Shown: positions 27,359-35,684 of the stretch, piece by piece
How positions within the stretch are numbered: the stretch's first letter is position 1
Layout of the letters: each line of letters opens with the position of its first letter
From: Mariniphaga sp963747515
GTDB taxonomy: Bacteria; Bacteroidota; Bacteroidia; Bacteroidales; Prolixibacteraceae
Direction of reading: 5' to 3'
Assembly: GCA_963747515.1 (NCBI GenBank)
Contig: CAVVFN010000010.1
Coordinates: 62,001 to 126,000, forward strand
Length of the DNA: 64,000 nucleotides
Translations under genes and position numbers: made by a program
The notes under the pieces: model-generated
The model's database searches: none
What the model saw: only the letters and a program-made list of their open reading frames with translations
Told to the model about the DNA's origin: nothing

Positions 27359-28201
27359 TTATTTGCAGAGGGATTGAATTTTATAGGTAATATATTTTTT
27401 CCAGCTCATTTTACTAAAATTAAAATTATTCCTGTCCAGAATATTTGGTTTTACCACTACCTGTAATTGGAAGCCCGAAAGGTCAGTTTTACTTAATACA
27501 GGAAACCCATGATAATCGTTAATTAAATTCTTATCATGGACTAATTCCATACAATAGGTACCTTTCCGGATATGGATAATATCGTTGCCGGCATTCCATT
27601 GCTTATCACTTTTACTATAACATCCTTTTATTTTTCCCTGATGAACTTTTTCAATGAGGCTTATGAAATGATTGGAAAATAAATAATCGATGAACAGTTT
27701 ATCTTTATTCAAGGAATCGAAGGTGTAAATCTTCACAAAATTTATGGCGGTAAACGATTGAAAATTAAACTCATATTGAATTTTACCTATAAAATCTTTA
27801 TGAGCTACATCATCATTATCAAATCGGGTGGTGATTATATAGTCTTTTAAGTTTCTGTTTAGTTCAATTACATCATTACAGTAACCGGCGAGAAATTCAT
27901 CATAACTTTTGGATAGACATAGTTTATAGGGACCAGGATAGGAGTCAAACAATTTATTTAAATCGTTCAGGTATTTTTCCGGTGTTGAATAATCAAGATA
28001 TATCAGCCAGGTGAAATTTTTATTTGTTTGTTTCTGTACAGATGGGAAACAGAACTCTCTGAAGAGTTTTATCCGGTGATCCATCCATTCATCATTAAGC
28101 ACAGCTGTTTGATTTTTATCTGTAACCCAGCTCTTGTGCTGGGATTTAAGGTTGAACCTGGTAATAAGAAAATGTTTAAAAGGTAATTCAGAATAAGCCA
28201 T
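27359..28201 (-). CDS. Putative rhamnosyltransferase-like glycosyltransferase
   Basis: A 280-residue protein resembling the putative rhamnosyl transferase family of Bacteroidota. The N-terminus (HFLITRFNL), a FTWLIYLDYSTPEKYL segment and ITTRFDNDDVAHKDFI, with a DxDD-type nucleotide-sugar/metal site, support a GT-A-like fold. WNAGNDIIHIRKGTY and HGFPVLSKTDL are later family features. No membrane segment is evident; it would act at the inner membrane on lipid-linked glycan. It is the last of a leftward run of five genes (31490 to 27359). Sugar specificity is a family guess. Confidence 0.7.
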   Translation of the reverse strand: MAYSELPFKHFLITRFNLKSQHKSWVTDKNQTAVLNDEWMDHRIKLFREFCFPSVQKQTNKNFTWLIYLDYSTPEKYLNDLNKLFDSYPGPYKLCLSKSYDEFLAGYCNDVIELNRNLKDYIITTRFDNDDVAHKDFIGKIQYEFNFQSFTAINFVKIYTFDSLNKDKLFIDYLFSNHFISLIEKVHQGKIKGCYSKSDKQWNAGNDIIHIRKGTYCMELVHDKNLINDYHGFPVLSKTDLSGFQLQVVVKPNILDRNNFNFSKMSWKKYITYKIQSLCK

Positions 28202-28313
28202 CCATAAAAATTTTCTTTTGTTTTATAATTTTTTTAAAACTAATGGATAAATAACACACGTATTTAATTAAATGCTGCTTTAGGAATGTGCTCAAATTAA
28301 TCTTAACATGCAG

Positions 28314-28853
28314 TTACCGACGTTCGGCATATACAGCATAAAATCTGGGAGTAACAGCCCTTAATAATGATCTTACCCCTTTTAATGCAAGAGGTGGCGT
28401 CCATTTTTGATGGTCTATTATCTTCCATCCCGATTTTTCAAGCAGCATATCCAACTGCCAGCTTTCAAACTCATGGAAATGTTGATCATAGGGATCCTTA
28501 ATATTGCGATGTGCTTTGGCAAACCACAGGCTTAAAGGAATTGAAACAACCAGTTGAGCAGCCCTGGTTTTTTGTAAAATGGAAAACGGATTTACCAAAT
28601 GTTCGAGAACTTCAAAAGCAGTTAAAACATCGCAGCTGTATTCATTTATTTTCTCAGGGTTTAAGTCAAAATCAAATCCGTATGCATAATTAATTTGAAA
28701 ACCTTTGTTCTGAAGAAATTGACCAAGTAAATTCGGATCACCAAGATCCAGTATCTTTTTATCTTTACTAATATGAGCTGAAATGAAATTCAACGTTTTA
28801 TTGAAGCGAAATGATTGTGTATTTCTGTCCGATTTATTCATAATTTTTACCAA
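28314..28853 (-). CDS. Class I SAM-dependent methyltransferase
   Basis: A compact 179-residue methyltransferase. ILDLGDPNLLGQFLQ is a degenerate motif I, with Asp-Pro-Asn replacing the usual glycine-rich GxGxG, and CDVLTAFEVLEHLVNPFSIL is the typical post-II region of Methyltransf_11-like enzymes. The C-terminal part (FHEFESWQLDMLLEKSGW) matches the end of the fold. It is immediately adjacent to the next gene upstream on the same strand (stop and start at 28854/28853). It probably modifies a sugar or lipid carrier in the glycan pathway. Acceptor unknown; the loose motif I leaves some doubt about activity. Confidence 0.72.
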   Translation of the reverse strand: MVKIMNKSDRNTQSFRFNKTLNFISAHISKDKKILDLGDPNLLGQFLQNKGFQINYAYGFDFDLNPEKINEYSCDVLTAFEVLEHLVNPFSILQKTRAAQLVVSIPLSLWFAKAHRNIKDPYDQHFHEFESWQLDMLLEKSGWKIIDHQKWTPPLALKGVRSLLRAVTPRFYAVYAERR

Positions 28854-29489
28854 TTAGAGTTTGGCAACAATAATATCATTAACAACAGTTACTTTATAGG
28901 CAGGATTTTTTTTCAACAGATAAGCTTTAACTTCTTCATAAGTTGGATAATCATTGGTTCCATTAAAATCTCTTGCATCATCAATTAAAATGATATGCTT
29001 GTTTCCGTTTTCAAATATAGAATCGAGTTCATTCCAAATCGGACAGTTTAGTTCTCCTTTTTCGGTTATGCCCCCTGAATAATGACCATCGAGCCAGAAA
29101 ATTGCAGGTTCTTTTAATTCTTTCATCACTTCAGCTAATTTTTCACCACTGTCGCCATGAATCAATTTTATATGCTTATTGTTTTTGAATTTCCGGCTAG
29201 CTCTTTCATACAGTACATCACTTATTTCAATTGAAAAAATCCGTTTAAAATTTTTCTTCTGCGCAGAAATCATATAACCTAAATAGGTACCGGTTTCAAC
29301 TAAAACCTCATAATTGTATTCCTGCCGGATTTCTTTTATAAGTTTTTGTTTCACTACCGGAGGAGGCGGAACAGGCTTTCCTTGTTTTTCCCAGTCTTTA
29401 ATAACCAGATTAGGAAAATATTTATACTTAAAAACGACGATATTCCGAACCAGTTCAACAGGAAGATGCTTTTTAATAAAACTTTTCAT
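28854..29489 (-). CDS. Methyltransferase-like (Rossmann) protein of the glycan cluster
   Basis: A 211-residue protein with one Rossmann-like domain. VLVETGTYLGYMISA resembles SAM motif I, IFSIEISDVLYERA motif II with its acidic residue, and AIFWLDGHYSGG plus HIILIDDARDFNG the later strands with Asp and His. This set is typical of small methyltransferases with CmcI- or TylF-like character. The N-terminus is basic and includes a Pro-rich stretch (KPVPPPPVV) with no signal peptide. It sits between the fucosyltransferase-like gene and the other methyltransferase on the same strand, probably in one operon. Substrate is unknown. Confidence 0.6.
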   Translation of the reverse strand: MKSFIKKHLPVELVRNIVVFKYKYFPNLVIKDWEKQGKPVPPPPVVKQKLIKEIRQEYNYEVLVETGTYLGYMISAQKKNFKRIFSIEISDVLYERASRKFKNNKHIKLIHGDSGEKLAEVMKELKEPAIFWLDGHYSGGITEKGELNCPIWNELDSIFENGNKHIILIDDARDFNGTNDYPTYEEVKAYLLKKNPAYKVTVVNDIIVAKL

Positions 29490-29523
29490 TTTAAAAATTA
29501 AATAATAGAGTTATTGAAATCGG

Positions 29524-30372
29524 TTAAAGTTTAATCCACCCTCTGGGCATAGATGTATGGGTTAATAAGGTGCTTTTGGGATAGATAACGATTTTTTCAG
29601 GATTGTTGTTTAACCAGGCAGCCCACCATGAGAAGGTGCTGTTGGCTATGATATTATGTTTGCACCTGCTCATCAGCATCATGTCCTTATAAGCCTGCTT
29701 TTTATTTTGGTTTTCTATAAATTCTACTTGTGGCAGAAAACTCAGTTCTTCCTTGCACCACGGTATGTCATCGGAAAAAACAAAACATTTTAGACGGATA
29801 AATTCTTTCGAAAGGATATTAATTGCCTTTTTATAATAGTCTTGAGTACACATAGGGAAAGTTTCCGGATATTTTCTGTAATCTCCTCTTCTTACATGAA
29901 CAGAGACCGACTGGGAAGATGAAATTTTCTGCAGATTGGATTTATCTGAATCATTTAGATCGGAGTTAAATTTGTAAAGTTCCCGAATTTGATCCTTTAC
30001 TCCCTCAAAGTACTTCTCATTGTTCCAATATCCCTCAATATAGATGTTGTCCAATTCTTTATAATCTTCAAATTTAAGATTCTTCCAAAATGCATAGGAA
30101 TGATGCCGTGTACCCCGTATCCTGCGCAAAATCCGATGGTGAAATTTGTGACCTACATCAGCATATTTCAAAGCCACAGATGCAGGAATACTGTCCTTTT
30201 TTAAATCAATACCGAACACACTATCAATTTCCAACCCTCCATGATCCCTCCAATGAAATGTAGTGCTATCCAGTTTCACTTTTTCTTCACCATGCCACTG
30301 CTGCATTTGTTTGAAAAAAGCATATTGAAACATCTGATTTCCTAATCCGCTTCGTAAACGAATAATTATCAT
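29524..30372 (-). CDS. Alpha-1,2-fucosyltransferase-like glycosyltransferase (GT11)
   Basis: A 282-residue enzyme of family GT11. GLGNQMFQYAFFKQ at the N-terminus and VSVHVRRGDYRKYP (the HxRRGDY motif I) are the diagnostic segments; FVFSDDIPWCKEEL and IIANSTFSWWAAWLN are the conserved C-terminal motifs. GT11 proteins transfer L-fucose (or a related sugar) from the GDP-sugar in alpha-1,2 linkage to galactose-type acceptors. It starts three bases after the stop of the GT4 gene upstream on the same strand, so the two are co-transcribed. Cytoplasmic face of the inner membrane is expected. Confidence 0.9.
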   Translation of the reverse strand: MIIIRLRSGLGNQMFQYAFFKQMQQWHGEEKVKLDSTTFHWRDHGGLEIDSVFGIDLKKDSIPASVALKYADVGHKFHHRILRRIRGTRHHSYAFWKNLKFEDYKELDNIYIEGYWNNEKYFEGVKDQIRELYKFNSDLNDSDKSNLQKISSSQSVSVHVRRGDYRKYPETFPMCTQDYYKKAINILSKEFIRLKCFVFSDDIPWCKEELSFLPQVEFIENQNKKQAYKDMMLMSRCKHNIIANSTFSWWAAWLNNNPEKIVIYPKSTLLTHTSMPRGWIKL

Positions 30373-30374
30373 AC

Positions 30375-31490
30375 TTAAAGCTTTAATAATCTATCCAGAT
30401 ATTCACCTGATTTCTTTTCAATGGAATAGTTGGAAATTGATTCGATACCAGTACTGACCATTTTTTTATAGTTATCTTCATCCATAACCATGGCTTCATA
30501 AAGTTTTGCAAAAATAGAATCATCACTAAGCGGATCACATAATAAACCATTATGACCATCAATGATTATCCCATCAATTCCTTCATTTCGTGAACCTATA
30601 GTCAGACAGCCACAAGCCATTGCCTCTAAATAGACCAGTCCAAAAGTTTCATCGTAACTTGGAAGGACAAAAATATCACTTTGTTTAAGTTCTTCCATAA
30701 GAGATTCCCTGCTTTTTTTTCCCGGAAAATGAATTGCTGTTGAAAGGTTTATTTCATTTACTAACTGCTTTAATGAGTTGTCTTCCTCACCAGTTCCAAT
30801 TACAACGTATTCCCACTGGAGGTCTGCCGGCATTTTTGCTAAAGCTTTAATTACTTTATCAATCTGCTTTCTTTTAATTAGCCAGGAAACGGAGATAATC
30901 CTGATTTTTTGATTTCTTTTTACTTCTATATTTTGATTTAGATAAATTTGAGGGAGGCCTGAAAAAGCAAGAAATGTTTTCTTTTTATATTCAGGGAAAT
31001 ACTTATGAAAAAGATTCTGTATCGCTATTGAACGACATGCAAATGCTGAAACATTTTTAAAAATTTGTTTTTGATGAAACCAATGAAAAACATTTTTAGA
31101 AATCCGGATATCGGACATATGGATGCCAACAACAAGAGGGACATTTAAAATTTTTGCCAGTTTATGAAAAGTAAAATAAGAATTGTACATATGACAAACG
31201 ACTACATCTGGCTTAAAGGTTAAATTCTTTATTATTTTTTTATTATTAAAAAACCCAAACTTGAGTATTGGAATCCGTAAAGGTTTAACAAACTCAACGA
31301 AAACGTCCTGTTCAATCTTAAATGTTGCTTTTACAGGAAAGGGTTCTTTCTCATATGAATAATATGGACGGATAACTTTTATCTGATGTCCTTTTTTTGC
31401 CCACTCCGTTACAAACTCACGCAACGCTTCTGAGGTATTATTAATATCTTTATCAGCAGGGAAAAGTTGAGTAATGAAAAGGATATTCAT
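30375..31490 (-). CDS. Glycosyltransferase family 4
   Basis: A 371-residue GT-B glycosyltransferase. The N-terminal domain has MNILFITQLFPADKDI and VVGIHMSDI; the C-terminal domain has ISVSWLIKRKQIDKVIKAL, VIGTGEEDNSL, FPGKKSRESLMEELKQSD and the nucleotide-sugar motif YDETFGLVYLEAMACG, where Glu residues form the EX7E site. It transfers a sugar to a lipid-linked glycan. It is the first gene of the leftward run in the polysaccharide cluster and is divergent from the WbpE-like gene at 31597, leaving about 100 bases for both promoters. Donor sugar not readable. Confidence 0.9.
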   Translation of the reverse strand: MNILFITQLFPADKDINNTSEALREFVTEWAKKGHQIKVIRPYYSYEKEPFPVKATFKIEQDVFVEFVKPLRIPILKFGFFNNKKIIKNLTFKPDVVVCHMYNSYFTFHKLAKILNVPLVVGIHMSDIRISKNVFHWFHQKQIFKNVSAFACRSIAIQNLFHKYFPEYKKKTFLAFSGLPQIYLNQNIEVKRNQKIRIISVSWLIKRKQIDKVIKALAKMPADLQWEYVVIGTGEEDNSLKQLVNEINLSTAIHFPGKKSRESLMEELKQSDIFVLPSYDETFGLVYLEAMACGCLTIGSRNEGIDGIIIDGHNGLLCDPLSDDSIFAKLYEAMVMDEDNYKKMVSTGIESISNYSIEKKSGEYLDRLLKL

Positions 31491-31596
31491 ATTTTTGTAA
31501 CCATTAGAAAATGCAATATATTAAAATTCTTTTTTCACAGGCTTATTAACGAACAATAATATAATATTTCATGATTTTAGTATATTTTTGAAACAG

Positions 31597-32727
31597 ATGC
31601 AGAAAATTCACATGTGCGATACCTATGGCCAATACCTCACCCTTAAAACCGAAATTGATGAGGCTATACAAGAGGTAATAAAATCGACCCGGTTTATAAA
31701 AAGCGGAAAAGTACTTGAATTTGAAGAGGAGCTTTCCCGATTTCTGTCTACTCATGTGATTACATGTGGCAACGGAACCGATGCACTTCAGATAGCATTA
31801 ATGGCATTAAATATAAAGCCGGGGGATGAAGTTATTACTACACCTTTTACCTTTATTGCTACAGTAGAGGTTTTGGCTCTTTTAGGCATCAGGCCAATCT
31901 TTACTGATGTAAATTTAGAAACCTATAATCTGGATGTTTCTTTAATTGAACAAAGAATTACCGAAAAGACTAAAGCTATTTTACCGGTTCATTTATTTGG
32001 ACAGTGTGCAGAACTTGAACCAATGAAGGGGTTGGCAAAGAAGCACAATCTTATCCTGCTTGAGGATGCATGTCAGGCATTAGGGACCCAATATATTTTC
32101 AAAGACGGCTCCAGCAAACCTGCAGGTACCATTGGTCGAGCCGGTGTTACTTCTTTCTTTCCTTCCAAAAACCTGGGGGCTTTTGGCGATGGCGGGGCAG
32201 TTTTCACATCCGATGAAGAACTTGCCTCTTTAATGAAATCCATTGCCAACCATGGTATGAAACAAAAATACCAATATGAACGTGTTGGAATCAATTCGCG
32301 TCTCGATAGTATTCAGGCAGCTGTGCTGAGCATTAAACTGAGCCATTTTAACAGGCATTTAAAAGCACGCCAGGAGGCTGCAAAGTGGTACGATGAACAT
32401 CTTCACGATATCAATGAATTGCAGCTGCCAGTAAGGGTAACCTACAGTTCACACTCCTTTCATCAATATACCGTTCGCACCAATCGAAGAGACGAACTGC
32501 AGCAGTTCCTGAAAAAAAAAGGCATCCCTTCGATGGTATACTATCCCGGGGTTATTTATCTTCAGGATGGCTACCGGTATCTGGGATACACCAAAGGAGA
32601 TTTCCCGGTTAGTGAATTTCTTGCCGACAACGTTCTTTCACTTCCCATGCATTCGGAATTAAACGTTGAGCAGCTGGAATATGTTACAGATTCAATCCAT
32701 GAGTTTTTTGTAAGAAAACAGGAATAA
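31597..32727 (+). CDS. wbpE: WbpE-like UDP-sugar aminotransferase (DegT/DnrJ/EryC1/StrS)
   Basis: A 376-residue PLP enzyme of the sugar aminotransferase family. CGNGTDALQIALMAL, TTPFTFIATVEV and LLEDACQALGTQY bind PLP. The Schiff-base lysine is in FFPSKNLGAFGDGG, and the C-terminal YYPGVIYLQDGY region contacts the sugar nucleotide. In Pseudomonas WbpE aminates UDP-3-keto-GlcNAcA. The assignment rests on its neighbours: a WbpD-like acetyltransferase four bases later and a WbpB-like dehydrogenase. The ATG at 31597 is preferred over the in-frame TTG at 31588, since TATTTTTG at 31583-31590 fits a -7 element that would overlap the TTG. Confidence 0.85.
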   Translation: MQKIHMCDTYGQYLTLKTEIDEAIQEVIKSTRFIKSGKVLEFEEELSRFLSTHVITCGNGTDALQIALMALNIKPGDEVITTPFTFIATVEVLALLGIRPIFTDVNLETYNLDVSLIEQRITEKTKAILPVHLFGQCAELEPMKGLAKKHNLILLEDACQALGTQYIFKDGSSKPAGTIGRAGVTSFFPSKNLGAFGDGGAVFTSDEELASLMKSIANHGMKQKYQYERVGINSRLDSIQAAVLSIKLSHFNRHLKARQEAAKWYDEHLHDINELQLPVRVTYSSHSFHQYTVRTNRRDELQQFLKKKGIPSMVYYPGVIYLQDGYRYLGYTKGDFPVSEFLADNVLSLPMHSELNVEQLEYVTDSIHEFFVRKQE

Positions 32728-32730
32728 AAA

Positions 32731-33294
32731 ATGAGAAAAATTTTTGTACATGAAACTGCAGTTATAGATGAAGGCGCCCGTATAGGTGATGGCACTAAAA
32801 TCTGGCATTTTAGTCATATAATGGGTACTGCCAAAATTGGGGAAAACTGCATTATAGGACAGAATGTTTTTATCGGGAACAAAGCCATTTTGGGTAATTG
32901 TGTGAAAGTTCAGAATAATGTATCGGTTTATGAAGGTGTGGTTTGTGAAGACGACGTTTTCCTGGGACCTTCAATGGTATTTACCAATGTAATTAATCCG
33001 AGAAGTGCGGTAAACCGAAAGGAAGAATTTAAAACAACCCTGGTAAAAAAAGGAGCAACAATAGGTGCTAATGCAACTATTATTTGCGGTACTGTATTGG
33101 GGGAATATTGCTTTATTGGATCAGGTGCAGTAGTTACAAGAAGTGTTAAACCTTATGCCCTGATGACCGGGGTGCCGGCTCATCATAAAGGATGGGTAAG
33201 CCGTGCAGGTGCCAAATTGGGGGAAGATTTAATTTGTCCTGAAACAGGAGAAAAGTATGTTTTAGTCGCAGGATTCATATATCCAAAAAATTAA
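32731..33294 (+). CDS. wbpD: WbpD-like N-acetyltransferase (left-handed beta-helix)
   Basis: A 187-residue hexapeptide-repeat acyltransferase. Repeats of the [LIV]-G-x4 type run from IDEGARIGDGTKI to GSGAVVTRSVKPYAL. NNVSVYEGVVCEDDVFLGPSMVFTN and GWVSRAGAKL match the WbpD/WlbB subfamily, which acetylates the 3-amino group of UDP-GlcNAc(3NH2)A with acetyl-CoA. The C-terminal CPETGEKYVL is also typical. It begins four bases after the WbpE stop, so the two are translationally close. Functions as a trimer in the cytoplasm (family knowledge). Confidence 0.88.
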   Translation: MRKIFVHETAVIDEGARIGDGTKIWHFSHIMGTAKIGENCIIGQNVFIGNKAILGNCVKVQNNVSVYEGVVCEDDVFLGPSMVFTNVINPRSAVNRKEEFKTTLVKKGATIGANATIICGTVLGEYCFIGSGAVVTRSVKPYALMTGVPAHHKGWVSRAGAKLGEDLICPETGEKYVLVAGFIYPKN

Positions 33295-33348
33295 CTTCTA
33301 TCTTGTGAGTTGTTTGAAAAAATTTTGTTCACTATTTATTGTTAATTT

Positions 33349-34296
33349 ATGAAACGATTTGCCCTGATAGGTTCGGCTGGTTATATCGCCGAACGGCATA
33401 TGAAAGCCATAAAAGAAACAGGAAATGAACTGATATGTGCCACTGACCGATATGATGTAATGGGCCGCATGGACAGCTATTTTCCGGATGCGGAATTCTT
33501 TCTTGAAATTGAAAACCTTGATAAATATATGGATGATCTTCGACGTGAAGGCAATCCAATCGAATATGTCACCATCTGTACCCCCAATTATATGCATCCA
33601 TCGCATATACGGTTTGCGCTTCGCAACGGAGCCTATGCTATATGTGAAAAGCCTTTGGTAATATATCCTGAAGATATACCGGTCATTAAAGATATTGAAG
33701 CAGAAACCGGCAGAAAAGTATATACCATCCTGCAATTGCGTTATCATCCTGCAATTTTAGCCCTTAAAAAAGAAATTGAGGCTGGGCCTGATATGGTGTA
33801 TGATATTGATCTCAGTTATATTACAACCCGCGGAAAGTGGTACCTGAAAAGTTGGAAAGGTGATATTTCCAAATCTGGAGGAATAGCAATTAATATAGGT
33901 ATTCATTTATTTGATATGCTTATATGGGTTTTTGGAAACGTGAAAGAAAATATTGTACATATATATGAACCGGACAGAGCTGCTGGTTTTCTTCAACTGG
34001 AAAAAGCACGAATTCGTTGGTTCCTGAGTCTCAATTATCATGATCTTCCTCAGGTTGCAGTTCAAAAAGGAACCGTGTCTTATCGATCAATATCGGTTAA
34101 TGAAAAAAATATTGAATTCAGCGGTGGATTTACCGATTTGCATACCCTTAGCTATCAGAACATATTGAACAGAAAGGGTTTTGGTATAGATGATGCAAGG
34201 GAAAGTATTTTATTAACAGATAAGATAAGAAATGCCCCACAGGTTGGAGTAAAAGGCGATTACCACCCTTTATTAAAAAGATTTAATAATGGATGA
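33349..34296 (+). CDS. wbpB: WbpB-like Gfo/Idh/MocA oxidoreductase
   Basis: A 315-residue NAD-dependent dehydrogenase. The Rossmann motif is ALIGSAGYIAERHMKAI, and YAICEKPLVIY carries the EKP catalytic lysine of the Gfo/Idh/MocA family. GISINIGIHLFDM-type residues near 180-195 (here GGIAINIGIHLFDML) include the conserved Asp/His. In this setting it matches WbpB/WlbA, which oxidises UDP-GlcNAcA at C3 to give the substrate for WbpE. The three genes E, D, B are together here, but the UDP-GlcNAc 6-dehydrogenase (WbpA) is not in the window. Its last 24 bases overlap the convergent gene at 34273. Confidence 0.88.
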   Translation: MKRFALIGSAGYIAERHMKAIKETGNELICATDRYDVMGRMDSYFPDAEFFLEIENLDKYMDDLRREGNPIEYVTICTPNYMHPSHIRFALRNGAYAICEKPLVIYPEDIPVIKDIEAETGRKVYTILQLRYHPAILALKKEIEAGPDMVYDIDLSYITTRGKWYLKSWKGDISKSGGIAINIGIHLFDMLIWVFGNVKENIVHIYEPDRAAGFLQLEKARIRWFLSLNYHDLPQVAVQKGTVSYRSISVNEKNIEFSGGFTDLHTLSYQNILNRKGFGIDDARESILLTDKIRNAPQVGVKGDYHPLLKRFNNG

Positions 34297-35571
34297 GTAT
34301 TTTTCTGCCTGAGTTGGCCTGGAATAGTTCCTTATTTTAGGAGAATTGTTTTTTAAAGTTGAACCGCTGTTAAATTTATGAATTAAATCAGTGAGATATT
34401 CTTTGAGTTTTATTCCTGATTTCCTGTCAAAGGTTTTGCCTGCCTTGCATTCTGAAATAATTTGAGCAGCATCGCTTCTATCGTCCCCAATGCAGATAAT
34501 AGGGTTTTGAGTGGCCAGATATTCATATAGTTTACCAGGGACAATTCCCACACTTTTATGAAAATCTGGTACGATTAATAATAACGCTGTGGAATTATTA
34601 ATAAATTCTATTGACTTTTTATGAGACACTGTTGGAATATATTCTACATGCTCATCTATTCCTTTTTGATAAATATACTCTTTTAGTTTTCCAAAAACAA
34701 TTCCAACAAACTGCAACATGATATTTGTTTGAGGGAATTCTTCAATAATCTCTTGTAAAGCGTCAATTAAAAAATGAGGATTATATTGTTCCGATATTGT
34801 TCCGGTATAACAAATAATGAACTTATTGTCTGATACACTTTTAATATCAAGAAAATCATCAGGGTCATAACCATTCGGAATAACAGATATTTTATCTGCA
34901 GAAAAATTTAAACCTTTTTTTTCAAACAGATCTTTAAATCCCTTACTTACAGTAATTAACTTATCCGATTCAAGCAGTACTTTTTTTTCAAGATACGTAT
35001 CAATAAGATTTGAAAAAACAGAATGATTTAATAATTTATAATAGTAAATGTCTGTCCATGGATCCCTGAAATCGGCAATCCAGTGAATGTTTATTTTTCT
35101 TTTTAGTTTAAGACCAATTAATTGTGTTGAATGAGGAGGAGATGTTGTAATAATGGCTTCAATTTTCTCTCTTTCAATAATTTTTTTAGCTTCTGCATAT
35201 GCATATTTGTTCCAGCCTTTTCTGGGATCAGGAATAAAAAAATTACTTCTTAATGCATTTACTATTTTTTGGGATAATTTCTCATTATTAACATTAGAAA
35301 AACCTGCAGTTGGCACATTTTTTTTCCCTACGATTTTCCCATATATATTTATAGGTTCAAATGACTTTGTTTTAAATACGGTAACTTTCTGACTTACTTC
35401 CTGATTCAATGAAAAATCCATTGCCAAATAACTTGCATTTTTTTCATCAACCGTAAGTACAAAAGGGTGTATATTAAAATTCACCAGATACTTTGAAAGT
35501 TTTACCCAACGTTGTACGCCCGCTCCTCCGCTTGGTGGCCAGTAGTAGGTAATTATCAGGACCTTTTTCAT
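34273..35571 (-). CDS. Glycosyltransferase, GT4-like
   Basis: A 432-residue GT-B glycosyltransferase. KVLIITYYWPPSGGAGVQRW at the N-terminus and IHWIADFRDPWTDIYYY are hallmarks of a WcaI/GT4-type group common in Bacteroidota. KISVIPNGYDPDDF, IICYTGTISEQYNPH and GIVPGKLYEYLATQNPII form the C-terminal nucleotide-sugar domain. It is in a GT4 branch where the EX7E site is loose (GKLYEYLATQ). Its 3' end overlaps wbpB convergently by 24 bases. It likely belongs to the same surface-glycan pathway but faces the other way. Confidence 0.86.
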   Translation of the reverse strand: MKKVLIITYYWPPSGGAGVQRWVKLSKYLVNFNIHPFVLTVDEKNASYLAMDFSLNQEVSQKVTVFKTKSFEPINIYGKIVGKKNVPTAGFSNVNNEKLSQKIVNALRSNFFIPDPRKGWNKYAYAEAKKIIEREKIEAIITTSPPHSTQLIGLKLKRKINIHWIADFRDPWTDIYYYKLLNHSVFSNLIDTYLEKKVLLESDKLITVSKGFKDLFEKKGLNFSADKISVIPNGYDPDDFLDIKSVSDNKFIICYTGTISEQYNPHFLIDALQEIIEEFPQTNIMLQFVGIVFGKLKEYIYQKGIDEHVEYIPTVSHKKSIEFINNSTALLLIVPDFHKSVGIVPGKLYEYLATQNPIICIGDDRSDAAQIISECKAGKTFDRKSGIKLKEYLTDLIHKFNSGSTLKNNSPKIRNYSRPTQAEKYSSIIKSF

Positions 35572-35684
35572 TCGGCTTTCAGGTTAAATCGGTGAAACAT
35601 TAAAATTATTAAAGTAAAACCACGGAAGCAGTAAGGAAGAGAAAAAAATAAAACTCATCCTTAACCAGCTCCCGCGGAAAAAAA

